NCBI RefSeq assembly: GCF_003628145.1
Contig: NZ_RBZV01000008.1
Span: 62,001-126,000, forward strand
Direction of reading: 5' to 3'
Source: Trinickia fusca
GTDB lineage: Bacteria > Pseudomonadota > Gammaproteobacteria > Burkholderiales > Burkholderiaceae
DNA: 64,000 nt
Below the pieces are notes generated by a model. That model saw only the letters and a list, made by a program, of their open reading frames with translations, had not been told where the DNA came from and made no database searches. The translations under genes and the position numbers were made by a program. Shown in pieces: positions 35,250 through 42,589 of this stretch. How positions within the stretch are numbered: the stretch's first letter is position 1; each line of letters starts with the position of its first letter.

Positions 35250-37436
35250 ATGCAAGCAAAGCGTTTATCCCTCGCGATTTTATTGGCGGCGTTATGTACT
35301 CAAGCAAATGCCACCGCCCCCACTACGAATAACACATTCACCGACGACGTCGCCTTCCGCCGCGCCGATCTCCTCGTTCAGCAAATGACGCTCGACGAGA
35401 AGCTGCAAATGATCCATTCGCAGTACGCGATGGGCGTCGTGCCAGGCGGCGGCGCCGGCTACATTCAAGGCGTCCCGCGCCTGAAGATCCCCGATCTGGG
35501 CATGGTCGATTCGGCCACGGGCTCGGGCAGCGGCACACAACCGAGCACGACATTCCCGGCGACGATCGCGCTTGCCGCGAGCTGGGACCCGCAGCTCGCC
35601 TACCGCTTCGGCGCACGCATCGCCGATCAAATCCGCGCGCAAGGCTTCGGGATGGGCCTCGGCGGCGGCACCAATCTCGCACGCGACCCGCGCGGCGGGC
35701 GGCTATTCGAGTATCTGGGCGAAGACCCGGTGCTCGCCGGCGAGATGCTCGCGGCGCGTACGCAGGGGACGCAGAGCCGCAAAGTCATCGCCACACTCAA
35801 GCATTACGTGGGCAACGAGCAGGAGACGAACCGCTTCGGCGGCAACAGCCAGATCGACGAGCGCACGCTGCGCGAGCTGTATCTGCTGCCGTTCGAAATC
35901 GCGCTCAAGAAAGGACAGCCCGGCAACGTCATGTGCAGCTATAACCGGCTCAACGGCGACTACGCCTGCGAAAACCGCCACGTGCTGAGCGACATCCTGA
36001 AGAACGAATGGCACTTCGCAGGCCAGGTCCAATCGGACTGGGGCGCTACACACAGCACGGCGAATGCGATCAATGCTGGCCTCGACGAAGAGGAAGACGT
36101 GGGTCCGACGGTGTACCTGACGCCCGACCTCGTCAAGCAGGCCCTCGACAGCAAAGCGATCTCGCCAAGACGCTTCGACGATATGGTGCGCCGCAAGCTG
36201 TATGTCATGATCCGCACGGGCGTCATGGACGATCCGCCACATGGCGGCGGCACGATCGACTTCGCCGCGGCAAACGCGTTCGCCCAGTATGCGGAGGAGC
36301 AATCGATCGTTCTGCTGAAGAACGCCGATAGCCAGTTGCCGCTCGACACAACAACCGTGAGGCGCATCGCAGTGATCGGCGGTCATGCCGACGCGGGCGT
36401 GTTGACCGGCGGCGGCTCGGGCGATACGCGCGATCCCGTCACGGGTGCCTTTGCAGGGTGCGGCGGGCTCACGTTCGGCAGCAGCACCGGCTGCCAATGG
36501 TGGTCGAACCCGTGGCTCAAGCTCGACGTGCCGATCGTCAAGGCGATTCAAGCGCTTGTGCCGGGAGCCAGCGTCACCTACGCCGGCAGCAGCGATCAGC
36601 AAACGCCGTTCCGCGCCTATACGCAGCAGGAAATCGACGACGCCGTCGCGCTCGCACAGCGCTCCGATGTCGCGATCGTCGTGGTCACCCAGTCCTCGGG
36701 CGAGGACTTCGGCGAGCTGACGAGCCTCGCGCTGTCGAACCCGTCGAACCAGGACGCACTCGTTCAAGCCGTGGCTCAGGTCAATCCGCACGTGATCATC
36801 GTCGTCGAAAGCGGCAACCCCGTGCTGATGCCGTGGCGCGATCAAGTCGCAGCGATCGTGCAAGCGTGGTACCCCGGTGAAGGCGGCGGCCGCGCCATCG
36901 CCAACGTCCTGTTCGGCAAGGTCAATCCGTCGGGCAAGCTGCCCGTCACGTTCCCGGTGCGGGACGAGGACACGCCGACATGGGGTCGTGACGGCACGTT
37001 CGCGCAAAACCCGGTCTATACGGAAAAGCTCAAGATGGGCTACCGCTGGTATGACGCGAACCACATCCAGCCCGCGTTCCCGTTCGGGTATGGCCTGTCG
37101 TATACCCACTTCTCCTACTCGAGCTTGTCTGTGAATACGACGAGGGACGAGACGACGACGGTGTCATTCCTGCTGCGCAACGACGGTCCCGTAGCCGGTG
37201 CCGAGGTCGCACAGGTCTATCTGGGCGACCTGAACGACAAGGAGGAGCCGCCGAAGCGGCTCGTGGCCTGGCAGAAAGTCCAGCTCGATCCCGGTGAAAC
37301 GCAGCGCGTGACGTTGACGATCCCATCCATGATGCGTCGCGTCTGGAATACGAGCCGCAACATCTGGACCGTCGCGACCGGTGGCCACATCTCTGTGGGG
37401 GCCTCCTCACGCGATATTCGTCTCGTACAGCGATAG
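35250..37436 (+). CDS. Exported GH3 glycoside hydrolase (beta-glucosidase type)
   Basis: A 728-residue exported enzyme with a signal peptide (1-22, ending A-N-A). The catalytic nucleophile Asp is in V-Q-S-D-W-G-A-T-H near residue 264. A C-terminal alpha/beta sandwich with S-S-G-E-D-F-G-E-L supplies the acid/base region. A fibronectin-III-like domain ends the protein (about 620-728). GH3 enzymes release glucose or xylose from beta-linked saccharides. GGAG precedes the ATG (35250). It is monocistronic, bounded upstream by the AT-rich gap. Coding G+C is typical of the genome, unlike the upstream stretch. Confidence 0.92.
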   Translation: MQAKRLSLAILLAALCTQANATAPTTNNTFTDDVAFRRADLLVQQMTLDEKLQMIHSQYAMGVVPGGGAGYIQGVPRLKIPDLGMVDSATGSGSGTQPSTTFPATIALAASWDPQLAYRFGARIADQIRAQGFGMGLGGGTNLARDPRGGRLFEYLGEDPVLAGEMLAARTQGTQSRKVIATLKHYVGNEQETNRFGGNSQIDERTLRELYLLPFEIALKKGQPGNVMCSYNRLNGDYACENRHVLSDILKNEWHFAGQVQSDWGATHSTANAINAGLDEEEDVGPTVYLTPDLVKQALDSKAISPRRFDDMVRRKLYVMIRTGVMDDPPHGGGTIDFAAANAFAQYAEEQSIVLLKNADSQLPLDTTTVRRIAVIGGHADAGVLTGGGSGDTRDPVTGAFAGCGGLTFGSSTGCQWWSNPWLKLDVPIVKAIQALVPGASVTYAGSSDQQTPFRAYTQQEIDDAVALAQRSDVAIVVVTQSSGEDFGELTSLALSNPSNQDALVQAVAQVNPHVIIVVESGNPVLMPWRDQVAAIVQAWYPGEGGGRAIANVLFGKVNPSGKLPVTFPVRDEDTPTWGRDGTFAQNPVYTEKLKMGYRWYDANHIQPAFPFGYGLSYTHFSYSSLSVNTTRDETTTVSFLLRNDGPVAGAEVAQVYLGDLNDKEEPPKRLVAWQKVQLDPGETQRVTLTIPSMMRRVWNTSRNIWTVATGGHISVGASSRDIRLVQR

Positions 37437-37550
37437 GCGGAGCGGCATTGCCGGCGATCGCATCCGTCCGCAATCGCCGGCGGTACGGTCGTGGTCGATA
37501 ATATCGGCTCATCGCCACACTAACCGTACCTCGATTCATCACTGCCCGAC

Positions 37551-38156
37551 ATGAGTTACTCGCTTGCCACGACTTACGTTCGAGAACTCGAAATCCGCAA
37601 GAGCCGCTTCATCGCCCATGCCATTCCCGTTGCCGACCGCGAGGCCGCCATGCAGGAGCTGCGCCGTCTGCGCGAAGCGCATCCGGCCGCCACACACGTG
37701 TGCTGGGCCCTGCTGGCTGATGGACAGTCCGGTATGTCGGATGACGGCGAACCGTCGGGTACCGCGGGCCGGCCAATTCTCGAAGTGTTGCGCCATCACG
37801 ATCTCGACGGTGTCTTAGCGGCCGTGGTGCGCTACTACGGTGGCGTCAAGCTCGGTGCCGGGGGGCTCGTGCGCGCCTACGCCGACGCCATTGCCAGCGC
37901 GCTCCAGGATGCGCAGCGCATCGAGCGGATCCAATACGGACTGTTGACGATCGCCGTCGACTACGCCGACGAAGCGCGGGTGCGGCGCTGGATCGAGCAG
38001 CAGGAGAATGCCGAGCTCGTCGACAGCGCGTACGACATGGGCGTGCGGCTCGGCATCCGACTGCCCGCCACCGCCGTCGACGCAGCCCGCGCGGCACTGC
38101 GTGACCTCACGCAAGGACGGGCCATTTTTCCTGAAACCGACGCAAGCGAAGCGTAA
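37551..38156 (+). CDS. yigZ: YigZ/IMPACT family protein
   Basis: A 201-residue protein. The N-terminal IMPACT domain (1-115) has the family blocks K-S-R-F-I-A, then D-D-G-E-P-S-G-T-A-G-R-P-I, and R-Y-Y-G-G-V-K-L-G-A-G-G-L. A C-terminal ferredoxin-like DUF1949 domain follows (about 125-200). The yeast/mammalian relative modulates GCN2; the bacterial role is unclear, perhaps translation-related. It is monocistronic with 114 bases to the GH3 gene. A 35-bp repeated element lies just downstream. Confidence 0.9.
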   Translation: MSYSLATTYVRELEIRKSRFIAHAIPVADREAAMQELRRLREAHPAATHVCWALLADGQSGMSDDGEPSGTAGRPILEVLRHHDLDGVLAAVVRYYGGVKLGAGGLVRAYADAIASALQDAQRIERIQYGLLTIAVDYADEARVRRWIEQQENAELVDSAYDMGVRLGIRLPATAVDAARAALRDLTQGRAIFPETDASEA

Positions 38157-38175
38157 GGACCGACAGACCCGGGAC

Positions 38176-38210
38176 TTATCCCCATATTTTGTTGGCAAAG
38201 CTGTGGACAA
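38176..38210 (-). repeat. 35-bp element flanked by DnaA-box-like ends, copy 2
   Basis: Read on the minus strand it starts TTGTCCACA (one mismatch to the DnaA box), then GCTTTGCCAACA, and ends TGGGGATAA. It matches the 31989-32023 copy at 30 of 35 positions, same length, in inverted orientation 6.2 kb away. It begins 20 bases after the yigZ stop codon. Confidence 0.7.
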
Positions 38211-38529
38211 CCTGCGGGCATGCAGCATAAGTCCTTGATGGAACTGAGGAATGGTCCTCCGTATGCAAATGCGTGCAGCGTGGCGTGTCGGACTGCCAAC
38301 CGTCCGCGTCACCATCGAAAACCAGGCCAGGGCAAGGAGCGCCTCGCTCAATCTCTCGAAGTAAGCATGATTGAGGGCTCGTTTCGACAGATTGATTTGC
38401 AAGTGTTCGCTCTACACTGCTTTCCATGGAGCGAGAGGTGGGCTCCATCCACGTGGCTCCCCTCCCGTGGCCAGTTTGACCGTACCGTTGATTTCAGTTG
38501 CATTGAAAGTGGCTGGGACTAGTAGCAAA

Positions 38530-38990
38530 CAGATGTTGTAGTAAATCGCGATTGATGCCTGAAGACGTCGGATCAGGCGGCAGCTGGAGTAGCACGTAGT
38601 GGTAGTTGTCGGCGGTTGAAGTAGCTGTCGTTGGTTGAAGTAGCTGTCGTTGGTTGAAGTAGCTGTCGTTGTTGAAGTAGCTGTCGTTGTTGAAGTAGCC
38701 GTGGTCGGTTGAAGTAGCAGTACCTCGAAACAGCAAGTAGCAGCACTCTCACCTCGAAGTTGGCAGTACCTCGAAGTAGCAACACCTCGCTGTAAGCAAG
38801 ATTTCGCTGTAGCAGTAGCAGTGCCCATACCCCTGTAGTAGATGTACCTGCCGTAAGCAGTATGTAGTAGTACGTAGCATCACCTCGCATCATGCAGTAA
38901 TCAGCACCCGCAGTATCAGTACTTGCTCCACGCAGCAAAGCAGTAAAAGCACCACAAGCCCTGTTCCCCCTGGAGCAGGGCTTCTCTTTT
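38530..38990 (+). ncRNA. Candidate repeat-rich non-coding transcript ending in a strong terminator
   Basis: About 400 bases are dominated by short degenerate repeats of GTAGC and CAGTACCTCGAA-like words, including six tandem copies of a 19/18-base unit. A strong intrinsic terminator on the plus strand closes the stretch at 38956-38990, although no protein gene precedes it on this strand. That implies a transcript of its own. Frames open on the minus strand read as repetitive N-D-S-Y-F/Q-L-L-Q strings and have no ribosome site, so coding is unlikely. No known RNA family is recognised. The 5' end is a guess. Confidence 0.4.
38614..38724 (+). repeat. Tandem 19/18-base repeats
   Basis: Three perfect copies of GGTTGAAGTAGCTGTCGTT (38614-38670) are followed by two 18-base copies starting GTTGAAGTAGC (38671-38706, the second diverged) and a sixth partial copy GGTTGAAGTAGC from 38707. 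The 18- and 19-base units alternate frame, arguing against a coding repeat. Confidence 0.9.
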
Positions 38991-38992
38991 TT
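38956..38992 (+). terminator. Strong intrinsic terminator of the repeat-rich transcript
   Basis: AAGCCCTG (38956-38963) pairs with CAGGGCTT (38976-38983), with a 3-bp inner stem TCC/GGA in the loop, and is followed by CTCTTTTTT. It ends 134 bases before the next gene, so it belongs to the upstream repeat region. Confidence 0.85.
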
Positions 38993-39125
38993 GTGCGCCA
39001 GGAACAGCCGGCTGCCGTAATGCCGCGTTACCGATCTCGCACGCCGCTTTCACCTGTATTGCCAGGCCGCTCCTACACTTGGTGCAAATTCACCACCGCG
39101 CAACAACGTGCAAGGAGTCGCGCAA

Positions 39126-39401
39126 ATGAACAGCAAACTCTTGGCAGCAACGTTCGGCCTTGCCATGCTGGCAGCATCGACGGCAGCATCGGCCCACGTC
39201 AATCTCGACATCGGTATCGGCATTCCGGTCGCCCCGGCCTATGTCCAGCCCGCGCCGGTCTACGTGGCACCGGCTCCTGTCGTTACCGGCTACTGGGGCA
39301 ACGATGGCTGGCGCGAACGCGAATGGCGTCGCCACGAATGGCGCGAGCATGAGTGGCGCGAGCACGAATGGCGTGAGCACCGTCGGTGGGGCGACGGCTG
39401 A
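39126..39401 (+). CDS. Small exported PXPV-type protein with RE-HEW repeats
   Basis: A 91-residue protein with a signal peptide (1-23, ending A-S-A). It is followed by a P-A-P-V-Y-V-A-P-A-P-V-V stretch typical of PXPV-repeat proteins. The tail is built of tandem R-E-H-E-W units from residue 63 (about four copies, encoded by a 15-base repeat GCGAGCATGAGTGGC and variants). The His/Glu/Trp-rich tail could bind metal or cell-envelope polymers; this is inference. ATG 39126 has AAGGAG 8 bases upstream. It is monocistronic. Function unknown. Confidence 0.8.
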   Translation: MNSKLLAATFGLAMLAASTAASAHVNLDIGIGIPVAPAYVQPAPVYVAPAPVVTGYWGNDGWREREWRRHEWREHEWREHEWREHRRWGDG

Positions 39402-39520
39402 CCTCACGCCCTGCTGACTAGCGGACATGGCGCTACCGGGCCATGTCCGCCCACCCCCGCCTTCAATTTAATTTGAACCCTTCACGCTGGCCATAGGACG
39501 CAAGCGCAGCACGTACCGTC

Positions 39521-40504
39521 TTACGCCGCATCGCCGTGACAAGCCGGGCTCTCAAGCCAATGCACGCTGAAGAGCTTCGCCTCGTCGGTCCACACGGGCC
39601 CAGGTTTGAAGCCCGCCGATGCCGCCAGCGCCCGAAACCCGTCGATCGTGAACTTGTGCGAGTTCTCGGTGTGCAAGCTCTCGCCCTCCTCGAAGCGGAA
39701 TGCGCTGCCTGCCAGATGCACCGTCTGTTTACGACTGCTCACGAGGTGCATCTCGATACGCCGCTCGAGCGGGTCATAAAACGCATAATGTGAGAACGCT
39801 TTCAGGTCGAAGTCGGCACCAAGCTCTTCGTTCGCACGCCTAAGCACATTCAGGTTGAACGCCGCCGTCACGCCCTGACTGTCGTTGTACGCACGATGCA
39901 GTGTCAGCGGATCCTTTACGAGATCGACGCCGACCAGCAGCCCGCCCCCCGCCAGCAAACGCGCCGCCAGCTGCAGGAACATCATCGCTTCGTCGGCATC
40001 GAAGTTGCCGATCGTCGACCCCGGGAAGAAGCCGACCTTGCGGCCTGGCATCTGCTCGAGTACGCGCAACTGCTCGTGCCGCATGTAATCGGCGACGACC
40101 GGTTGCACGTGCAACCAGGCGTAATCGGTCCGCAAGCGCCTCGCGGCACCCTCGAGGTGCTGAGCCGAGATGTCGACAGGAAAGTAGCGACCCAGCGCAT
40201 CGCGCTCAGAAAACGCGTCGAGCAGGAGGCGAATCTTCGCGAGCGAACCCGCGCCGAACTCGACGACGTCCACCCGCGAGCCCATCTGATCGGCCATCTC
40301 GCGTCCATGGCGCTCGAGGATGCCGAGTTCGGTGCGTGTCGGGTAGTACTCGGGCAACGCGCAGATCCGGTCGAACAGTGCCGAGCCAGCCGCGTCGTAG
40401 AAGTATTTCGGGGCGATGCTGCGCGGGGTCTTCGACAGACCGGCAAGCAGGTCGTGGCCGAACGCGCTTACCTGCGCCGCACGCGCGTCCACGTCGTCAG
40501 CCAT
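39521..40504 (-). CDS. egtD: L-histidine N-alpha-methyltransferase (ergothioneine synthesis)
   Basis: A 327-residue SAM-dependent methyltransferase of the EgtD family, which trimethylates histidine to hercynine. Visible blocks are P-K-Y-F-Y-D-A-A-G-S-A-L-F-D, E-Y-Y-P-T-R-T-E, the SAM-binding V-V-E-F-G-A-G-S, G-F-F-P-G-S-T-I-G-N and the C-terminal S-H-K-F. ATG 40504 is 28 bases downstream of the egtB stop, in the same direction, so egtB and egtD form an operon. No EgtC or EgtE genes are adjacent. Confidence 0.93.
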   Translation of the reverse strand: MADDVDARAAQVSAFGHDLLAGLSKTPRSIAPKYFYDAAGSALFDRICALPEYYPTRTELGILERHGREMADQMGSRVDVVEFGAGSLAKIRLLLDAFSERDALGRYFPVDISAQHLEGAARRLRTDYAWLHVQPVVADYMRHEQLRVLEQMPGRKVGFFPGSTIGNFDADEAMMFLQLAARLLAGGGLLVGVDLVKDPLTLHRAYNDSQGVTAAFNLNVLRRANEELGADFDLKAFSHYAFYDPLERRIEMHLVSSRKQTVHLAGSAFRFEEGESLHTENSHKFTIDGFRALAASAGFKPGPVWTDEAKLFSVHWLESPACHGDAA

Positions 40505-40532
40505 GACCGCAGCACCTGCCAAATCGGATGCT

Positions 40533-41738
40533 TCAAAGATCTCGAACAAGGCGTACTCCCGAAAATTGCCAGCGCGCTGCCGGCGGGAAGAAGTTGCGGT
40601 AGCTGCGCCGCGTATGGCCCTGCGGCGTTGCGAGGCTGCCGCCGCGCAACACTTGCTGCCCCACCATGAACTTGCCGTTGTACTCGGCCGCCACACCGGT
40701 CAGCGGCCGAAACCCTGGGTACGGGTCGTACGACGAACGCGTCCACTGCCAGACATAGCCCGTCATGTTCTCGATGCCGGGCGCATCGAACGCGGCCTCC
40801 CATTCGAACTCGGTCGGCAACCTCGCTACGGCCCATTCCGCATACGCCGCCGCTTCGTAGAAGCTCAACTGCGAGACGGGAGCATCGGGGTCCATCGGCT
40901 CGAGTCCGTGCAAACCGAACACGCGCCATTCGCCGCGATCGTCCGACGCCACCCAGTAGATCGGTGCCGTCCACGCCTCGCGCTGGATCGTGGCCCAGCC
41001 GTCGGAGAGCCACAGTTCGGGGCGTTCGTAGCCACCGTCCGCGATGAACGCCGCATAGTCTCGGCACGTCACGAGCCGGTCGGCAATCGCATAAGGCCTC
41101 AGCAACACAGCGTGGCGCGGCCGCTCGTTGTCGAACGAAAAACCCACGCCGTCATGGCCGATCTCGACGAGCCCCCCCTCCCGGGACAGCCACGTAACCG
41201 GTTTCGCACCGCCTTGTTGCGTCGGTACCTGCCTCGCGCGCATGTCGTACGCCGGCAGGAGCGGGTTGCACGAGAACGCATGCAGGATGTCCGTGAGGAT
41301 CAGCTCTTGATGCTGCTGCTCGTGATGCAGGCCGAGCGTGACGAGCGGCTCGATCGTGGCAAGCAAACCGGCGTCAAGCTTGGAGAGCAGATCCGTCATC
41401 GCGTCGTCGACGTGACGACGATAAGCATGCACGTCCTCGAGCGAGGGCCGCGTGAGCAGACCACGTTGCGGACGCGCATGGCGTGGGCCAAGTGCTTCGT
41501 AATAGGAATTGAACAGGTACGGATACTTGTCGTGAAAGAGCCGGTAGCCCGGCGCATGAGGCACGAGCACGACCGTTTCGAAGAACCACGTCGTATGCGC
41601 GAGATGCCACTTCGTCGGGCTTGCGTCGGGCATTGACTGCACGCCCTGATCCTCGGCCGAGAGCGGCCGGGCAAGCTCCACGCTGTACTGTCGGACCTCG
41701 CGGTAACTTCGCTGTAGTGCAGGTACAACGAAGGCCAT
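40533..41738 (-). CDS. egtB: Ergothioneine biosynthesis sulfoxide synthase
   Basis: A 401-residue EgtB. A DinB-like N-terminal domain carries the iron ligands (H-L-A-H-T-T-W-F near 45 and H-H-E-Q-Q-H-Q-E near 137). A formylglycine-generating-enzyme/sulfatase-modifying domain follows, ending with L-R-G-G-S and R-S-Y-R-N-F-F. It couples hercynine to cysteine or gamma-glutamylcysteine with O2 to form the sulfoxide. AGGAG precedes the ATG. It is the first gene of an egtBD operon. A gamma-glutamyltransferase gene lies 0.9 kb away in the same direction but is not overlapping. Confidence 0.93.
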   Translation of the reverse strand: MAFVVPALQRSYREVRQYSVELARPLSAEDQGVQSMPDASPTKWHLAHTTWFFETVVLVPHAPGYRLFHDKYPYLFNSYYEALGPRHARPQRGLLTRPSLEDVHAYRRHVDDAMTDLLSKLDAGLLATIEPLVTLGLHHEQQHQELILTDILHAFSCNPLLPAYDMRARQVPTQQGGAKPVTWLSREGGLVEIGHDGVGFSFDNERPRHAVLLRPYAIADRLVTCRDYAAFIADGGYERPELWLSDGWATIQREAWTAPIYWVASDDRGEWRVFGLHGLEPMDPDAPVSQLSFYEAAAYAEWAVARLPTEFEWEAAFDAPGIENMTGYVWQWTRSSYDPYPGFRPLTGVAAEYNGKFMVGQQVLRGGSLATPQGHTRRSYRNFFPPAARWQFSGVRLVRDL

Positions 41739-42117
41739 CGATAAGCTCCTGTGTTAAGAGTTCGCTTAAGGTCGGCGAATGGACGCTAACGGCCGCGCGG
41801 CCGCTCGCTAAAAACGATACCCGCCGTGACGAGCGTTTCACTTTAGGATGTTTTTCGCAGCGCTGCCGACTTGTCGCCGGCTGTGCGAGCTTGCTCGTGG
41901 CGTGCCAGTTGCTCGCTCACGCGCGGCACTTCTTCCGAGTGTCGATTCAATCGTCGTGTGTCGAGGAGCGCCTCCATTCGCCGAGTCGTTGTCGAAGTAG
42001 CAACACCAGTTTGAGGCAATCAGGCAAAAAAACGTTCAAGCCGCGTCGCCTCGAGAGGAACGTTTGGCGGAATCGCCCGTGAAATGGCGACGAGCTCGTG
42101 TCGCCAGCAAAGAAAAC
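41739..42117. other. 379-base gap upstream of egtB
   Basis: No protein or RNA gene is recognised. The egtB promoter should lie at its left end. A short rightward frame starting M-F-F-A-A-L-P has no ribosome site and no family resemblance. A 16-base match to the repeat-rich region (TCGAAGTAGCAACACC at 41992-42007 and 38771-38786) is noted but may be chance. Confidence 0.4.
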
Positions 42118-42510
42118 TTACGGTGTGCTTTCGAGTGGCTTGGCGAAGCTGAGCTCATGTCCGTCGGGATCGCTCAGATGAAAATAACGCTCGCCCCAAG
42201 GCGCATCCGACGGCGCGAAAGACGGCGTGTAGCCGGCAGCCAGTACCTTCGCGTACATGGCGTCCACGTCGGCAACATGGAAGATGACGCGGCCCCACCA
42301 GTGCAGCGGGCCGCGGTTCTCGGCGGTCAGGTTCAAAAACGACGGACCGAACGCGAACGACGTAAAAAGCGCGTCGGGCCCGCCGAACGTGCGCGTCAAG
42401 CCGAGCGCTTCATAGAAGCGCACTGCTCGCGCCATGTCGCGCGTCGCGAGTGTGATCGCACTCAAGCGCTCGATACAAGGCTCGTCTGCATGCGAAGCGT
42501 CGGGATCCAT
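42118..42510 (-). CDS. VOC-superfamily (glyoxalase/bleomycin-resistance-like) protein
   Basis: A 130-residue single-module VOC protein with the paired beta-alpha-beta-beta-beta units: S-A-I-T-L-A-T-R-D-M-A-R-A-V-R-F-Y-E-A-L-G-L at the start, V-I-F-H-V-A-D-V-D-A-M-Y in the middle and Y-F-H-L-S-D-P-D-G-H-E-L-S-F at the end. A metal-binding His/Glu set is plausible (H in I-F-H, E in H-E-L). Substrate unknown. It sits between egtB and ggt on the same strand, but spacing (about 80 bases to ggt) gives no clear operon. Confidence 0.88.
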   Translation of the reverse strand: MDPDASHADEPCIERLSAITLATRDMARAVRFYEALGLTRTFGGPDALFTSFAFGPSFLNLTAENRGPLHWWGRVIFHVADVDAMYAKVLAAGYTPSFAPSDAPWGERYFHLSDPDGHELSFAKPLESTP

Positions 42511-42589
42511 GAAGGCATACTCCCTGCGTACACGCGTTCCGTCTGTCAGAGTCTGTACAGACGAGCATACTCCCCGTCAACCCGCCAGC

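Noticed and set aside
34891-35307. Leftward hydrophobic frame overlapping the GH3 start
   Set aside because: It overlaps the GH3 signal peptide in its full form, has no ribosome site and no resemblance; mentioned only in the gap entry.
38220-38530. Riboswitch-like folds in the region before the repeats
   Set aside because: Small local inverted repeats exist but none matches a known riboswitch core such as TPP, cobalamin or SAM.
38614-38724. Tandem repeats as a CRISPR array
   Set aside because: The units are contiguous with no unique spacers and are only 18-19 bases long.
38494-38828. Minus-strand repetitive frames (N-D-S-Y-F and Q-L-L-Q-P repeats)
   Set aside because: The underlying 19/18-base units shift frame and no ribosome binding site is present; the stretch fits a non-coding repeat better.
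41992-42007. 16-base identity with the repeat-rich region at 38771-38786
   Set aside because: One such match is expected by chance when comparing all 16-mers in a window this size.
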